Shown here in pieces: positions 1 through 7,032 of a stretch of 18,679 bases of DNA; the stretch's first letter is position 1; every line of letters starts with the position of its first letter. The notes below the pieces were generated by a model. It was not told where the DNA came from, did no database searches, and saw only the letters and a program-made list of their open reading frames with translations. Origin of the DNA: Ruminococcus sp. CAG:254 (GTDB lineage: Bacteria > Bacillota > Clostridia > Oscillospirales > Ruminococcaceae); assembly GCA_000433635.1 (NCBI GenBank), contig HF997976.1, forward strand, positions 125,374 to 144,052. The letters are read 5' to 3'. The translations under genes and the position numbers were made by a program.

Positions 1-1992
1 GGTAAACCATCCACTTCCCTGCGTCATCTGCCGCAAAAGCAATGCAAAATCATTCATTTCTCGCATTGGAACTTCTGCCAAAATATCCGTCATACCAGCT
101 TTTTTCGATGGCTGCATTCCAAGCACACGACCACGCCGCTTGTTCAGTTCGCCCATCATATCGCCTGTATTTTCATTCGGAACAGCAACGTCTAATGTAC
201 CGATCGGCTCTAACAGAACCGGTTCTGCCAGCCGCATTCCTTCTTTATATGCCAAGGAAGCAGCGGTTTTGAAGGACATTTCAGAAGAATCAACCGGATG
301 ATAAGAGCCATCTACCAAAATTGCTTTCAGTCCAACAACTGGGAAGCCAGCTAAAACGCCTTTTTTTACAGAATCCTGTAAGCCTTTTTCTACTGCTGGG
401 AAGAAGTTCTTCGGAACTGCTCCGCCAAATACCCGTTCTTCAAAAATCAAATCATCTGATACGCACGGCTCAAATTCAATCCAAACATCACCATACTGTC
501 CATGCCCGCCAGATTGTTTCTTATATCGCCCTTGTACTTTTACTTTTTTCCGGATGGTTTCTCGATATGCGATTTTTGGCGTTTTCAATGTAACAGATAC
601 ACCAAAATCAGACTGCAACCGAGAAACAACCGCTGCCAAGTGCTGTTCTCCTAAACCACTCAGAATTGCTTCTTTTGTAGTAGGGTCTTGCTCATAGGAA
701 AGTGTCTGGTCTTCCTCTAAGATTTTCTGCATCGCACTGGCAACCTTTGCTTCATCCCCTCTTGCAGCTGGCTGTACTGCCATACGATAGCAAGGCAATG
801 GGTATTCCGGTGCTTCCATGGAAACAACTTGTTCCGATGTGCAAAGCGTATCATTTGTATGGGCACGCAGCTTTGCAACTGCGACAATATCACCGCAAAC
901 AGCTTCTGCCTTTTCAGTCTGTTTCTTTCCGCATAGTTCTAACAACTTACCGATTTTTTCCGTACTGCCGTCTGTTGCATTCACCAATTCCACGCCACTT
1001 TTCAGAGAACCGGAGAGCACTTTCAGGAAAGAAAGTTTTCCGACAAATGGGTCAACGGCAGTCTTAAAAATAACCGCCTTGGTTGGTGCATCTGGTGTGC
1101 AAGAAATCTCGACTGGCTCACCAGATGCATCCAATGCCAACGCCTGCTCTGGAGCAGATGGCACTAACAATTCTAATTCTTTCATCAACATATCAACGCC
1201 CGCCAAAGTTGCAGCAGAAACACAGGTCACTGGCGTGATAATTCCGTTTTTGATGCCGTTGTGAATGCCATCAATTCGTTCTTTCTGTGTAAACGGTTCA
1301 CCAGAGAAAAACTTCTCAAATAATGCTTCGTCGGTTTCTGCAACGGCTTCTGAGAAGGCTTCAATCAAGCCATCCATTCGATAGCCCATCTTTTCCGAAA
1401 CTGCTGCGGTCGGCATCTCCGTTTCTACTGCTTTTCCAGCTTCATCATAGCGGTAAGCTTTCATTTCAATCAGGTTGACATAAGAGATAATCTTTCGGTC
1501 TGCAATTACTGGCACAACAACCGGACAAACCGTAGAACCAAATTTCGACTTCAAATCTGTCAGAACGTTATAGAAATTTGCATTGTCATCATCCAGCTTT
1601 GTGACAACGAACATCCGAGGCTTTCCGAGTGCAACTGCACAATCATATGCCTTTTGCGTTCCAACTCGAACGCCAGATTTCCCCGAAACAGTAATCAAGG
1701 TGCAATCACTGCCATAAATTCCTTCGGTCATCTCTCCGGCAAAGTCAAACATTCCGGGTGTATCCAAAAGATTGACCTGTAAAGCATCGGTGCGAATGGT
1801 GGAAAGTGTTGTATAAACGGAGGATTTCCGCTTGATTTCTTCCGCTGTATAGTCAGAAACCGTGTTGCCTTCTGTGATTTTTCCAATCCGTTCTGTGACA
1901 CCGCTCTGATAGAGCAGGGCTTCACACAAAGTTGTTTTTCCAGAACCGGCATGCCCGGCGAGTGCGATATTTTTCGTCATAGTTGTTTGCAT
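1..1992 (-). CDS. EF-G-like translational GTPase (EF-G2-type paralogue), C-terminus cut by window edge
   Basis: A ribosome-associated GTPase of the EF-G/Tet(M) superfamily. The frame is open for 664 codons and runs off the left edge, so roughly the last 25-35 residues are missing. Visible landmarks: P-loop GHAGSGKTT (about residues 13-21), DTPG (77-80), a G4 motif TKLD (131-134) where NKxD is usual, domain IV QSGGHGQYGDV, NKRRGRVLGM, and the domain V signature LRQMTQG near the edge. Switch I has EEIKRKSSV instead of the RGITI of housekeeping EF-G, which fits the 'EF-G-like/EF-G2' branch rather than the main fusA product. I chose the ATG at 1992 because GGAG at 2003-2006 sits 10 nt before it; the in-frame ATG at 1980 would be 22 nt away. 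It has its own promoter. The exact role of this paralogue (translocation, recycling or stress) cannot be told from sequence. Confidence 0.9.
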   Translation of the reverse strand, partial: MQTTMTKNIALAGHAGSGKTTLCEALLYQSGVTERIGKITEGNTVSDYTAEEIKRKSSVYTTLSTIRTDALQVNLLDTPGMFDFAGEMTEGIYGSDCTLITVSGKSGVRVGTQKAYDCAVALGKPRMFVVTKLDDDNANFYNVLTDLKSKFGSTVCPVVVPVIADRKIISYVNLIEMKAYRYDEAGKAVETEMPTAAVSEKMGYRMDGLIEAFSEAVAETDEALFEKFFSGEPFTQKERIDGIHNGIKNGIITPVTCVSAATLAGVDMLMKELELLVPSAPEQALALDASGEPVEISCTPDAPTKAVIFKTAVDPFVGKLSFLKVLSGSLKSGVELVNATDGSTEKIGKLLELCGKKQTEKAEAVCGDIVAVAKLRAHTNDTLCTSEQVVSMEAPEYPLPCYRMAVQPAARGDEAKVASAMQKILEEDQTLSYEQDPTTKEAILSGLGEQHLAAVVSRLQSDFGVSVTLKTPKIAYRETIRKKVKVQGRYKKQSGGHGQYGDVWIEFEPCVSDDLIFEERVFGGAVPKNFFPAVEKGLQDSVKKGVLAGFPVVGLKAILVDGSYHPVDSSEMSFKTAASLAYKEGMRLAEPVLLEPIGTLDVAVPNENTGDMMGELNKRRGRVLGMQPSKKAGMTDILAEVPMREMNDFALLLRQMTQGSGWFT

Positions 1993-2077
1993 TTTTTCTT
2001 CGCTCCAGTCTTATTAAAATGAAGTAGCAGATAAGCAATTTGCAACTTGCACAATTTCTTTGAACTGCCTGATTATA

Positions 2078-2106
2078 ATTATATAACATTTCACGAGAAA
2101 ATGCAA
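2078..2106 (-). promoter_or_regulatory. SigA-type promoter of the EF-G-like gene
   Basis: On the minus strand TTGCAT (2106-2101), a 17-nt spacer and TATAAT (2083-2078) form a near-consensus promoter about 90 nt upstream of the start codon. A second TATAAT directly follows (2077-2072). The leader between promoter and gene is AT-rich with no structure I recognise. Confidence 0.75.
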
Positions 2107-2145
2107 CCCTTTTTTGAAAAAAAATGTTCCAATTTTTTAGAAAGC

Positions 2146-2185
2146 AAAAAACAGCTGCTGATTTCCTACAAAAAACCAGCAGCTG
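2146..2185 (-). terminator. Rho-independent terminator after ohyA
   Basis: The minus-strand stem CAGCTGCTG (2185-2177) pairs perfectly with CAGCAGCTG (2160-2152) across a 16-nt loop. It is followed by TTTTTT (2151-2146). It lies 28 nt after the oleate hydratase stop codon. Confidence 0.85.
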
Positions 2186-2212
2186 AATGTTTTTTCGACT
2201 TTCTCCTATGAT

Positions 2213-4006
2213 TTATTCGATTAATCCGCTTTCTTTCAGCATCAGTTCAATATCCGTTCCATGAACTTTCTTCAGGAGAACACGAATCATTTTCTTTTCT
2301 ACAAATGACAACGGAACGTCTGTAATCGGCTTCTTGTCAATTGCATAGTAGCAGGCACGCAGCAGCTCTCGAACATCATACTTACTGCCCCAGACTTCCG
2401 GAACGCCTCGGTCAATATCCAACAGAGTATATACCGATTCCATACCTGTCCGCATGGAATATTCTGTGGTAAAGATGGTATCTCTTGGTGTTTCTGCAAA
2501 CTGTCCGATGAACGCAAAATTCACTGCACCATTTGGAACAACACGAGGACGGTCAGATTCTTTTCGTGGCTGGAAGAATGCGTTGATATACGGCATAAAG
2601 CAAGTGGTCGTGTTGCAGGCATTCTTCGCAAGTTCTGGAATCTTTTCTTTTGGGATACCAATGTGATATAACCATTCCTGACAGATTTCTTCCCCTGTGC
2701 AATTTCGCATGGCTTTTTTGACATAGTTCCCTGCTCGGTTGGTGTGCAATCCATACAGCCAAACTAAAACCATGTTTTTATCTTGTGAGCGGAATTGTGG
2801 CTGTCGGTTAATCGTCCAAGAAAGATACCAGTTCTCTGTACTATCTTTCACCGTTACGATACCGCCTGTTGTGACTTTTCCGGCACGAGGGTCACGCTTG
2901 CAAACCCGAATGATATGCTGAATGATTTCTTCGTTGGAGGTTGCAACAGTTGCACTCATCCAGTTCGTTGCATTTACATTTCCACAAAAGACTTCCGGCT
3001 TGCCGAATTCTCCATGCTTTGCCTGGTCGGCGATTGCCTTCCACAAGTCCCATGATTCCCCGCAACCATTCTTGATGTGTGATAAATCCGGTGCATGTGT
3101 CTGGTCACCATAACAAGAAGTATCTGTACAGCAGCCGTTCGTGATAAATACCAAATCATCTTCAATTAAGTCAATGGTCTGGTCTGGTCCATCTTTGCGG
3201 TAGATAATTTGTTTTGCAACTTTCTTTGTTCCAATTGTTTCAATGATGACATTCTTGACATCCATGCCGTATTCAATCTGAACGCCATGAGCTTCCAAGT
3301 ATTTCACCAGAGGCAGAATCATGCTTTCATACTGGTTGTACTTTGTGAAACGGAGAGCACTGAAATCCGGCAAGCCGTCAATATGGTGCACATATCGGCA
3401 CAAATACCGTTTCATTTCCAGAGCACTCGACCAACGCTGAAAAGCAAACATCGTCTGCCAGTACAGCCAGAAGTTTGTTTTCCAAAAGGAATTTGGCAGA
3501 ACATCTGAAATTTTCTTGTTCTCCAAATCCTTTTCTGGTGTTAGAAACAGCTTGGATAATGCCAATGCGGATTCTTTGTCAAGCGTAAATTTTTTGTCTG
3601 TATGGGCATCTTTGCCACAATTGACCGTTGCACGACACAGGGAATAGTTCGGGTCATGCTTGTTGAGCCAGTAGTACTCATCTAACACGGAGATTCCCGG
3701 TGTTTCGATGGATGGCACATCACGGAATGTGTCCCACATCACTTCAAAGTGATTGTCCATTTCTCGACCGCCACGCATGAAGAACCCCTTTGTGACGTCT
3801 TTTCTGCCATCGCAACTGCCGCCGGCAAGCTCCAATTTTTCAAACAGGTGAATGTGTTCGCCTTTCATCTGTCCATCTCGAACCAGATAAAAAGCTGCGG
3901 TCAGCCCTGCCAACCCTGTTCCAATGATATAGGCTGATTTCTTGTCCACATCCTTCGGTTTTTCAGGATGGGCAAACGATTCATAAGTTCCTGCGGAATA
4001 GTACAT
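2213..4006 (-). CDS. ohyA: Oleate hydratase (MCRA family)
   Basis: A FAD-dependent hydratase (EC 4.2.1.53) that adds water to the cis-9 double bond of oleate or related unsaturated fatty acids, giving 10-hydroxy fatty acids; in gut bacteria this detoxifies free fatty acids. The product is 597 residues, close to the usual 590 or so. The dinucleotide-binding motif GTGLAGL is at 29-35, the family motif RGGREMDNHFEVMWD starts at 78, and the family sequences WYLSWTINRQPQF and FIGQFAETPRDTIFTTEYS are near the C-terminus. Comparing with what I recall of the Staphylococcus aureus enzyme, the catalytic Glu (E82, in REM) and the Tyr in RYLCRYVHH (Y201) are both present. The RBS AAGGAGGT lies 6 nt before the ATG. 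It is monocistronic, with its own promoter and terminator, directly downstream of a TetR-type regulator gene. Confidence 0.96.
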   Translation of the reverse strand: MYYSAGTYESFAHPEKPKDVDKKSAYIIGTGLAGLTAAFYLVRDGQMKGEHIHLFEKLELAGGSCDGRKDVTKGFFMRGGREMDNHFEVMWDTFRDVPSIETPGISVLDEYYWLNKHDPNYSLCRATVNCGKDAHTDKKFTLDKESALALSKLFLTPEKDLENKKISDVLPNSFWKTNFWLYWQTMFAFQRWSSALEMKRYLCRYVHHIDGLPDFSALRFTKYNQYESMILPLVKYLEAHGVQIEYGMDVKNVIIETIGTKKVAKQIIYRKDGPDQTIDLIEDDLVFITNGCCTDTSCYGDQTHAPDLSHIKNGCGESWDLWKAIADQAKHGEFGKPEVFCGNVNATNWMSATVATSNEEIIQHIIRVCKRDPRAGKVTTGGIVTVKDSTENWYLSWTINRQPQFRSQDKNMVLVWLYGLHTNRAGNYVKKAMRNCTGEEICQEWLYHIGIPKEKIPELAKNACNTTTCFMPYINAFFQPRKESDRPRVVPNGAVNFAFIGQFAETPRDTIFTTEYSMRTGMESVYTLLDIDRGVPEVWGSKYDVRELLRACYYAIDKKPITDVPLSFVEKKMIRVLLKKVHGTDIELMLKESGLIE

Positions 4007-4040
4007 ACGGAAACCTCCTTGTAAGTTTTTTGATACTCTT

Positions 4041-4069
4041 ATTATACCCGATTTTTTTAAATGTTACAA
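4041..4069 (-). promoter_or_regulatory. SigA-type promoter of ohyA
   Basis: TTGTAA (4069-4064), a 17-nt spacer and TATAAT (4046-4041) on the minus strand, 35 nt before the ohyA start. The -35 box lies 13 bp from the edge of the perfect inverted repeat at 4083-4109, so a protein bound there could influence this promoter. Confidence 0.75.
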
Positions 4070-4074
4070 TAGGC

Positions 4075-4109
4075 AAAAAAAGCCCTGTGATAAAAATTTT
4101 ATCACAGGG
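4075..4109 (-). terminator. Terminator of the bsh-TetR unit; perfect 13-bp inverted repeat, possible operator
   Basis: CCCTGTGATAAAA and its exact complement flank a single central base (4083-4109). On the minus strand the stem is followed by CTTTTTTT (4082-4075), a standard intrinsic terminator for the TetR gene upstream. The palindrome ends just upstream of the ohyA -35 box, and it shares the word TGATAAAA/TTTTATCA with the neighbouring inverted repeat, so a second role as a regulator binding site is possible (inference). Confidence 0.8.
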
Positions 4110-4126
4110 TGAGAGATTGTAAATAT

Positions 4127-4154
4127 TTTTATCAAATGAAGAAATTTGATAAAA
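4127..4154. repeat. 11-bp inverted repeat with 6-nt spacer next to the TetR gene stop
   Basis: TTTTATCAAAT (4127-4137) and ATTTGATAAAA (4144-4154) are exact inverted copies separated by GAAGAA. The repeat abuts the TetR stop codon (4155). It could be a weak first terminator hairpin, or an operator: the dyad size fits a TetR-family dimer. Its half-site TTTTATCA also occurs in the neighbouring repeat at 4083-4109. Confidence 0.7.
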
Positions 4155-4709
4155 TTAAATGCGGAATCGTTCGATTGCTGCGGTAATCGAACCATACAGC
4201 AGTTTTGCAAGACGGTCTACCAGTTCTTTTGGTTCTTCTCGCATATCATTTTTAATCCAGTCTAACATGATGCCGATAAAAATATAAGAATAGACTTTTG
4301 CAATGAATTGTGTATCCTCTTCTCGTATTGTCATTCCGACTGATTCTTCTTGAATGACATCCAATAATAACTGGTCAACCAAGGGCTGTAAATATTTTTC
4401 GACCTGCTCTCGATGAACACAACGGTAAACATTTAAGATAAAGGGTTTGTTTTCCTGTACGGCTTCAAAAATTTGCAGCAGTCCTTGCTGCCAAGTGTCA
4501 TAGGTTTTCTTTTGGTCTAAAGCACGTTTTGCATCTTCTAAACAAACCCATTCCACAAGGTCATAGATGTCTTTAAAATGATAATAGAATGTCATGCGGT
4601 TCATGCCGCAATCGGCGGTAATATCGGAAATTGTGATTTTTGTCAGTGGTTTTTTCAACAGTAAATTTTTCAGTGATTGTTCTAAGGCTCGTTTTGTAAT
4701 GTTCGACAT
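4155..4709 (-). CDS. TetR/AcrR-family transcriptional regulator (DhaS-like, TetR_C_8 type)
   Basis: A 184-residue DNA-binding regulator. The N-terminal TetR helix-turn-helix is clear at about 25-50 (ITISDITADCGMNRMTFYYHF, then DIYDLVEW). The rest is a helical ligand/dimerisation domain, with VEKYLQPLVDQLL and YIFIGIMLDWI as in the DhaS-like branch. The gene starts 15 nt after the bile salt hydrolase stop, with AGAGG as RBS, so the two are probably co-transcribed. Target genes are not shown by sequence; the adjacent dyads and the neighbouring bsh and ohyA genes are the natural candidates. A lipid or bile-acid ligand is inference. Confidence 0.9.
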   Translation of the reverse strand: MSNITKRALEQSLKNLLLKKPLTKITISDITADCGMNRMTFYYHFKDIYDLVEWVCLEDAKRALDQKKTYDTWQQGLLQIFEAVQENKPFILNVYRCVHREQVEKYLQPLVDQLLLDVIQEESVGMTIREEDTQFIAKVYSYIFIGIMLDWIKNDMREEPKELVDRLAKLLYGSITAAIERFRI

Positions 4710-4724
4710 GGCAACCTCTTTTCG

Positions 4725-5699
4725 TCAATTCTGGTAGTGAATTTGTTCTCCGGTTATCATTGGATAGCGAATGAGGAAATCACTGTCCAATGGTTCATTG
4801 TGTAGATGTACCGCAGAAATCTGGTGATTCTGGTAGGTCGTATAATAGAAAATTCCCTTTTCTGCATTGTAGCAATCCGTATAGATGGTGATTTCATATT
4901 GCCCGTTTCCAACATCGCAGCAGCCTCGTTGCTGTTCCACTGCACCAAGAATGTGAAAAAACTGGCTGACGTTTTCCTGTTCAGAAGTGCCAGAAACAGA
5001 ATTCGCTCTAACAAATGCAGCACGAATAAAACGAGATTGTGAAGAAAGGTCGCCCGGCAGACCCAATGCACCCATACCACGGCTATATGGCTGTAAAGAA
5101 AGCGTGCTTGAAAAATGATTTTGTGGCTGTTTGGGAGATAAATGCATGAAATCATTTAATCGAAATAGCTGCTCTGGAAATGGCGGATTGTTGGTCAAAA
5201 CGCCAACTAGATTTTCATAGATTTTAATTCCATCTGCAACGGCTTCTACAGTAATGGTTTGATTTTTATCTGCAATCATCCAATGCAGTTGCCCGACTGG
5301 CATTTGTTCACAGAATGGTGTATCTGTAATGCAAATGCTGGCGATTCGTTCTTTTGCTTCAGCAGTTGTTGCACAGGTGCTGAGAATCCACGGAATGAAT
5401 TCATATTGTGCAACTTCATTTTCTTCAGTTGTACTTTTTACATAGTGTGCATTGCCAACAAAATTCAGTCCTGCCATGCAGAGTCCTTTTTCATTGATGG
5501 CATCATAAAAAAGCGGATACTGATTTGCAACGTGAGCAATTCCCATGATTGCATAGTGCTGTGTAACCGTTCCCCTATGCAGAAAAGAAAGTGGAAATTT
5601 TCGAGGTAGAATTACAATTTCTTCTCCATAGGAACTTTCATAGTCCAGTGTTCTGCCAAAATAGAAATGGTTCGTCTGATAAGTGACAGCAGTACACAT
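4725..5699 (-). CDS. bsh: Bile salt hydrolase / choloylglycine hydrolase family (Ntn hydrolase)
   Basis: A cytoplasmic enzyme expected to hydrolyse the amide bond of glycine- or taurine-conjugated bile salts (EC 3.5.1.24); penicillin V acylases are the sister family. The frame extends to 5777, but I start at 5699: AGGAGGGG lies just upstream of this ATG, and it places Cys at position 2, the nucleophile exposed after Met removal. Length is 324 residues, normal for BSH. The catalytic set is complete: C2, R16, D19, N79 (in AGLNF), N171 (in TNNPPF) and R223 (in SSQSRFIRAAF). AGLNFVGNAHY favours BSH over penicillin acylase. There is no signal peptide. It is followed by the TetR gene. I see no convincing promoter in the 121 nt before it. 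Confidence 0.92.
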   Translation of the reverse strand: MCTAVTYQTNHFYFGRTLDYESSYGEEIVILPRKFPLSFLHRGTVTQHYAIMGIAHVANQYPLFYDAINEKGLCMAGLNFVGNAHYVKSTTEENEVAQYEFIPWILSTCATTAEAKERIASICITDTPFCEQMPVGQLHWMIADKNQTITVEAVADGIKIYENLVGVLTNNPPFPEQLFRLNDFMHLSPKQPQNHFSSTLSLQPYSRGMGALGLPGDLSSQSRFIRAAFVRANSVSGTSEQENVSQFFHILGAVEQQRGCCDVGNGQYEITIYTDCYNAEKGIFYYTTYQNHQISAVHLHNEPLDSDFLIRYPMITGEQIHYQN

Positions 5700-5808
5700 G
5701 ATACCCCTCCTAATATAAAAAATCCGACGAGAGTAGGACTCGTGTCCGAATACAAAAAATAGTCCGATTTTACGCAACTTTTTTCTCTACTACGACAAAT
5801 ATCACGAC

Positions 5809-5824
5809 ATAAATCCGGATTTAT
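5809..5824. other. 16-bp perfect palindrome over the integrase stop codon, with adjacent 12-bp near-direct repeats
   Basis: ATAAATCCGGATTTAT is a perfect palindrome whose right part contains the integrase stop (5821-5823). Overlapping it on the left are two adjacent near-copies, ACGACAAATATC (5792-5803) and ACGACATAAATC (5804-5815). Repeats beside a tyrosine integrase gene are often recombinase-binding or attachment sites. That reading is inference; there is no visible second copy to define an att pair, and there is no loop or T-tract for a terminator. Confidence 0.5.
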
Positions 5825-6933
5825 TTTTCATCTACTTTCAGCCGCTTTCGCAGTACTTCAATATCATTATGCACATAAATGTTGGAAGTAACCGTGATGT
5901 CAGAGTGTCCAAGGACTTTTTGAATGGTATAAATATCTACATCATTTTCCCGCAGCAACGTTCCGAATGTGTGCCGTAATTCATGTGGCGTTAAAATTGG
6001 CAGCCCTGTTTCTTTTTGCATTCTTTTCATGAAGTCGGAAAAATGGTCTGCATAGGTATGTGGCTTCATAGGTTCATCTGGATGCTTCCCAGCAATCACA
6101 TAGAATCCGGTTCGTTCTATTTTTTCAAGGATTGCAACGACAAAATCAGAAATTGGAATAGCACGGATAGACGTTTTTGTTTTTGGCTTATCAATGAGAA
6201 TGCCGCCTTTGGTTTGCGTTACAGCTCGTTGTATATGGAGCAATTTCTTTTCAAAATCCAAATCACCCCACTGCAATCCTAATAATTCAGACCGTCGCAA
6301 GCCAGTATGCATTAGTAAAACAATATCATATCTTCCGTGTTTCATGGCATATTGTTCCGCTATTTTTGCCTGCTCCGCTGTGTATACATGCCGTTCCTGT
6401 TTGGGTTTGGATGTGATTTTTATATTTTTCACAGGATTTTTAAAACAAAGGTCGTTGTCAATCGCTGCATGGAAAATAGCACTTAAAATCATCTTGTGTT
6501 TGTCCAATACCGATGCTGACAAGGCTGCTCCAGTTTCTGCATTTTGTACCGTATTAAAGTATCGCTGCACATCAATTTGCCGAATCATCTGCAACCGCAT
6601 TGCTCCAAAGAACGGAATTAAGTACTTTTCCACATTGACCTGATAGGTAAAATAATAAGTCTGGTCTTTTACTTTTCCTTTTTTGTAAGTTTCCAGCCAT
6701 TCCCTTGCCCATGCAGAAAACAAGGTTCGATTCTTTTGTAAGCAAATTCCAGTCTGTTCCTGCAATTCCTGCTGGACTTTGTATTGCTCTGCTTTTCGTT
6801 GGGCATCTTCTTTGCTCTTCGTACTGTAAAAGCTTTTTCGGATGGGCGTTCCGTCATCGGCTATTCCAACCGTTGCTTTGATTTCATAGCAGCCATCTTT
6901 TCGATTTGGTTTTTCTTTTTTCGGTCTACCCAT
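5821..6933 (-). CDS. Tyrosine recombinase / phage-type integrase (ICE/Tn916-like architecture)
   Basis: A site-specific DNA recombinase of 370 residues. There is an N-terminal AP2-like arm-binding region (about 10-60, KDGCYEIKATVGIADDG), a SAM-like core-binding domain (about 70-165), then the catalytic domain. The catalytic set is complete: R213 (TGLRRSELLGL), K253, H317 and R320 (HELRHTF), H343 (LGHSD), and nucleophile Y353 (NIYVH). The frame can be extended to a TTG at 6999, but that codon lies in the -35 box of a strong promoter, so I start at ATG 6933, with GGA about 7 nt upstream. No excisionase, relaxase, replication or phage structural gene adjoins it, so it is an orphan here: either one end of a decayed element or an intact element boundary not otherwise visible. 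Confidence 0.92.
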   Translation of the reverse strand: MGRPKKEKPNRKDGCYEIKATVGIADDGTPIRKSFYSTKSKEDAQRKAEQYKVQQELQEQTGICLQKNRTLFSAWAREWLETYKKGKVKDQTYYFTYQVNVEKYLIPFFGAMRLQMIRQIDVQRYFNTVQNAETGAALSASVLDKHKMILSAIFHAAIDNDLCFKNPVKNIKITSKPKQERHVYTAEQAKIAEQYAMKHGRYDIVLLMHTGLRRSELLGLQWGDLDFEKKLLHIQRAVTQTKGGILIDKPKTKTSIRAIPISDFVVAILEKIERTGFYVIAGKHPDEPMKPHTYADHFSDFMKRMQKETGLPILTPHELRHTFGTLLRENDVDIYTIQKVLGHSDITVTSNIYVHNDIEVLRKRLKVDEK

Positions 6934-6970
6934 AATTTCCACGCTGCTTTCTCGGCTGAATTCTATTTCT

Positions 6971-6999
6971 ATTGTAGCATGTTCTAGTCGAAAAGTCAA
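6971..6999 (-). promoter_or_regulatory. SigA-type promoter of the integrase gene
   Basis: TTGACT (6999-6994), a 17-nt spacer and TACAAT (6976-6971) on the minus strand. It gives a leader of about 30 nt before the ATG at 6933 and argues against the TTG start at 6999. Confidence 0.75.
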
Positions 7000-7003
7000 C
7001 CAT

Positions 7004-7032
7004 AAAAAATCCGCCTTGTATGGGCGGATTTT
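7004..7032 (-). terminator. Terminator of the corrinoid/tetrapyrrole ABC operon
   Basis: The minus-strand stem AAAATCCGCC (7032-7023) pairs with GGCGGATTTT (7015-7006) around a 7-nt loop, followed by further T. The stem begins inside the ATPase stop codon, so the operon ends immediately. Confidence 0.9.

Noticed and set aside
818..1264. 148-codon plus-strand frame inside the EF-G-like gene
   Set aside because: A shadow of the conserved minus-strand GTPase; low-complexity Ser/Asn/Thr product without RBS.
4757..5155. 132-codon minus-strand frame overlapping bsh in another frame
   Set aside because: The bsh frame holds the full set of catalytic residues; this frame has no RBS and no recognisable domain.
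5710..5760. Riboswitch or terminator hairpin before bsh
   Set aside because: Only short stems (GGAC/GTCC or ACGAG/CTCGT) form, and no known riboswitch core is present.
5700..5777. 26-residue N-terminal extension of the bile salt hydrolase
   Set aside because: The strong RBS and the required Cys at position 2 place the start at 5699.
6934..6999. TTG start for the integrase at 6999
   Set aside because: The codon overlaps the -35 box of a near-consensus promoter, so it would not be in the transcript.
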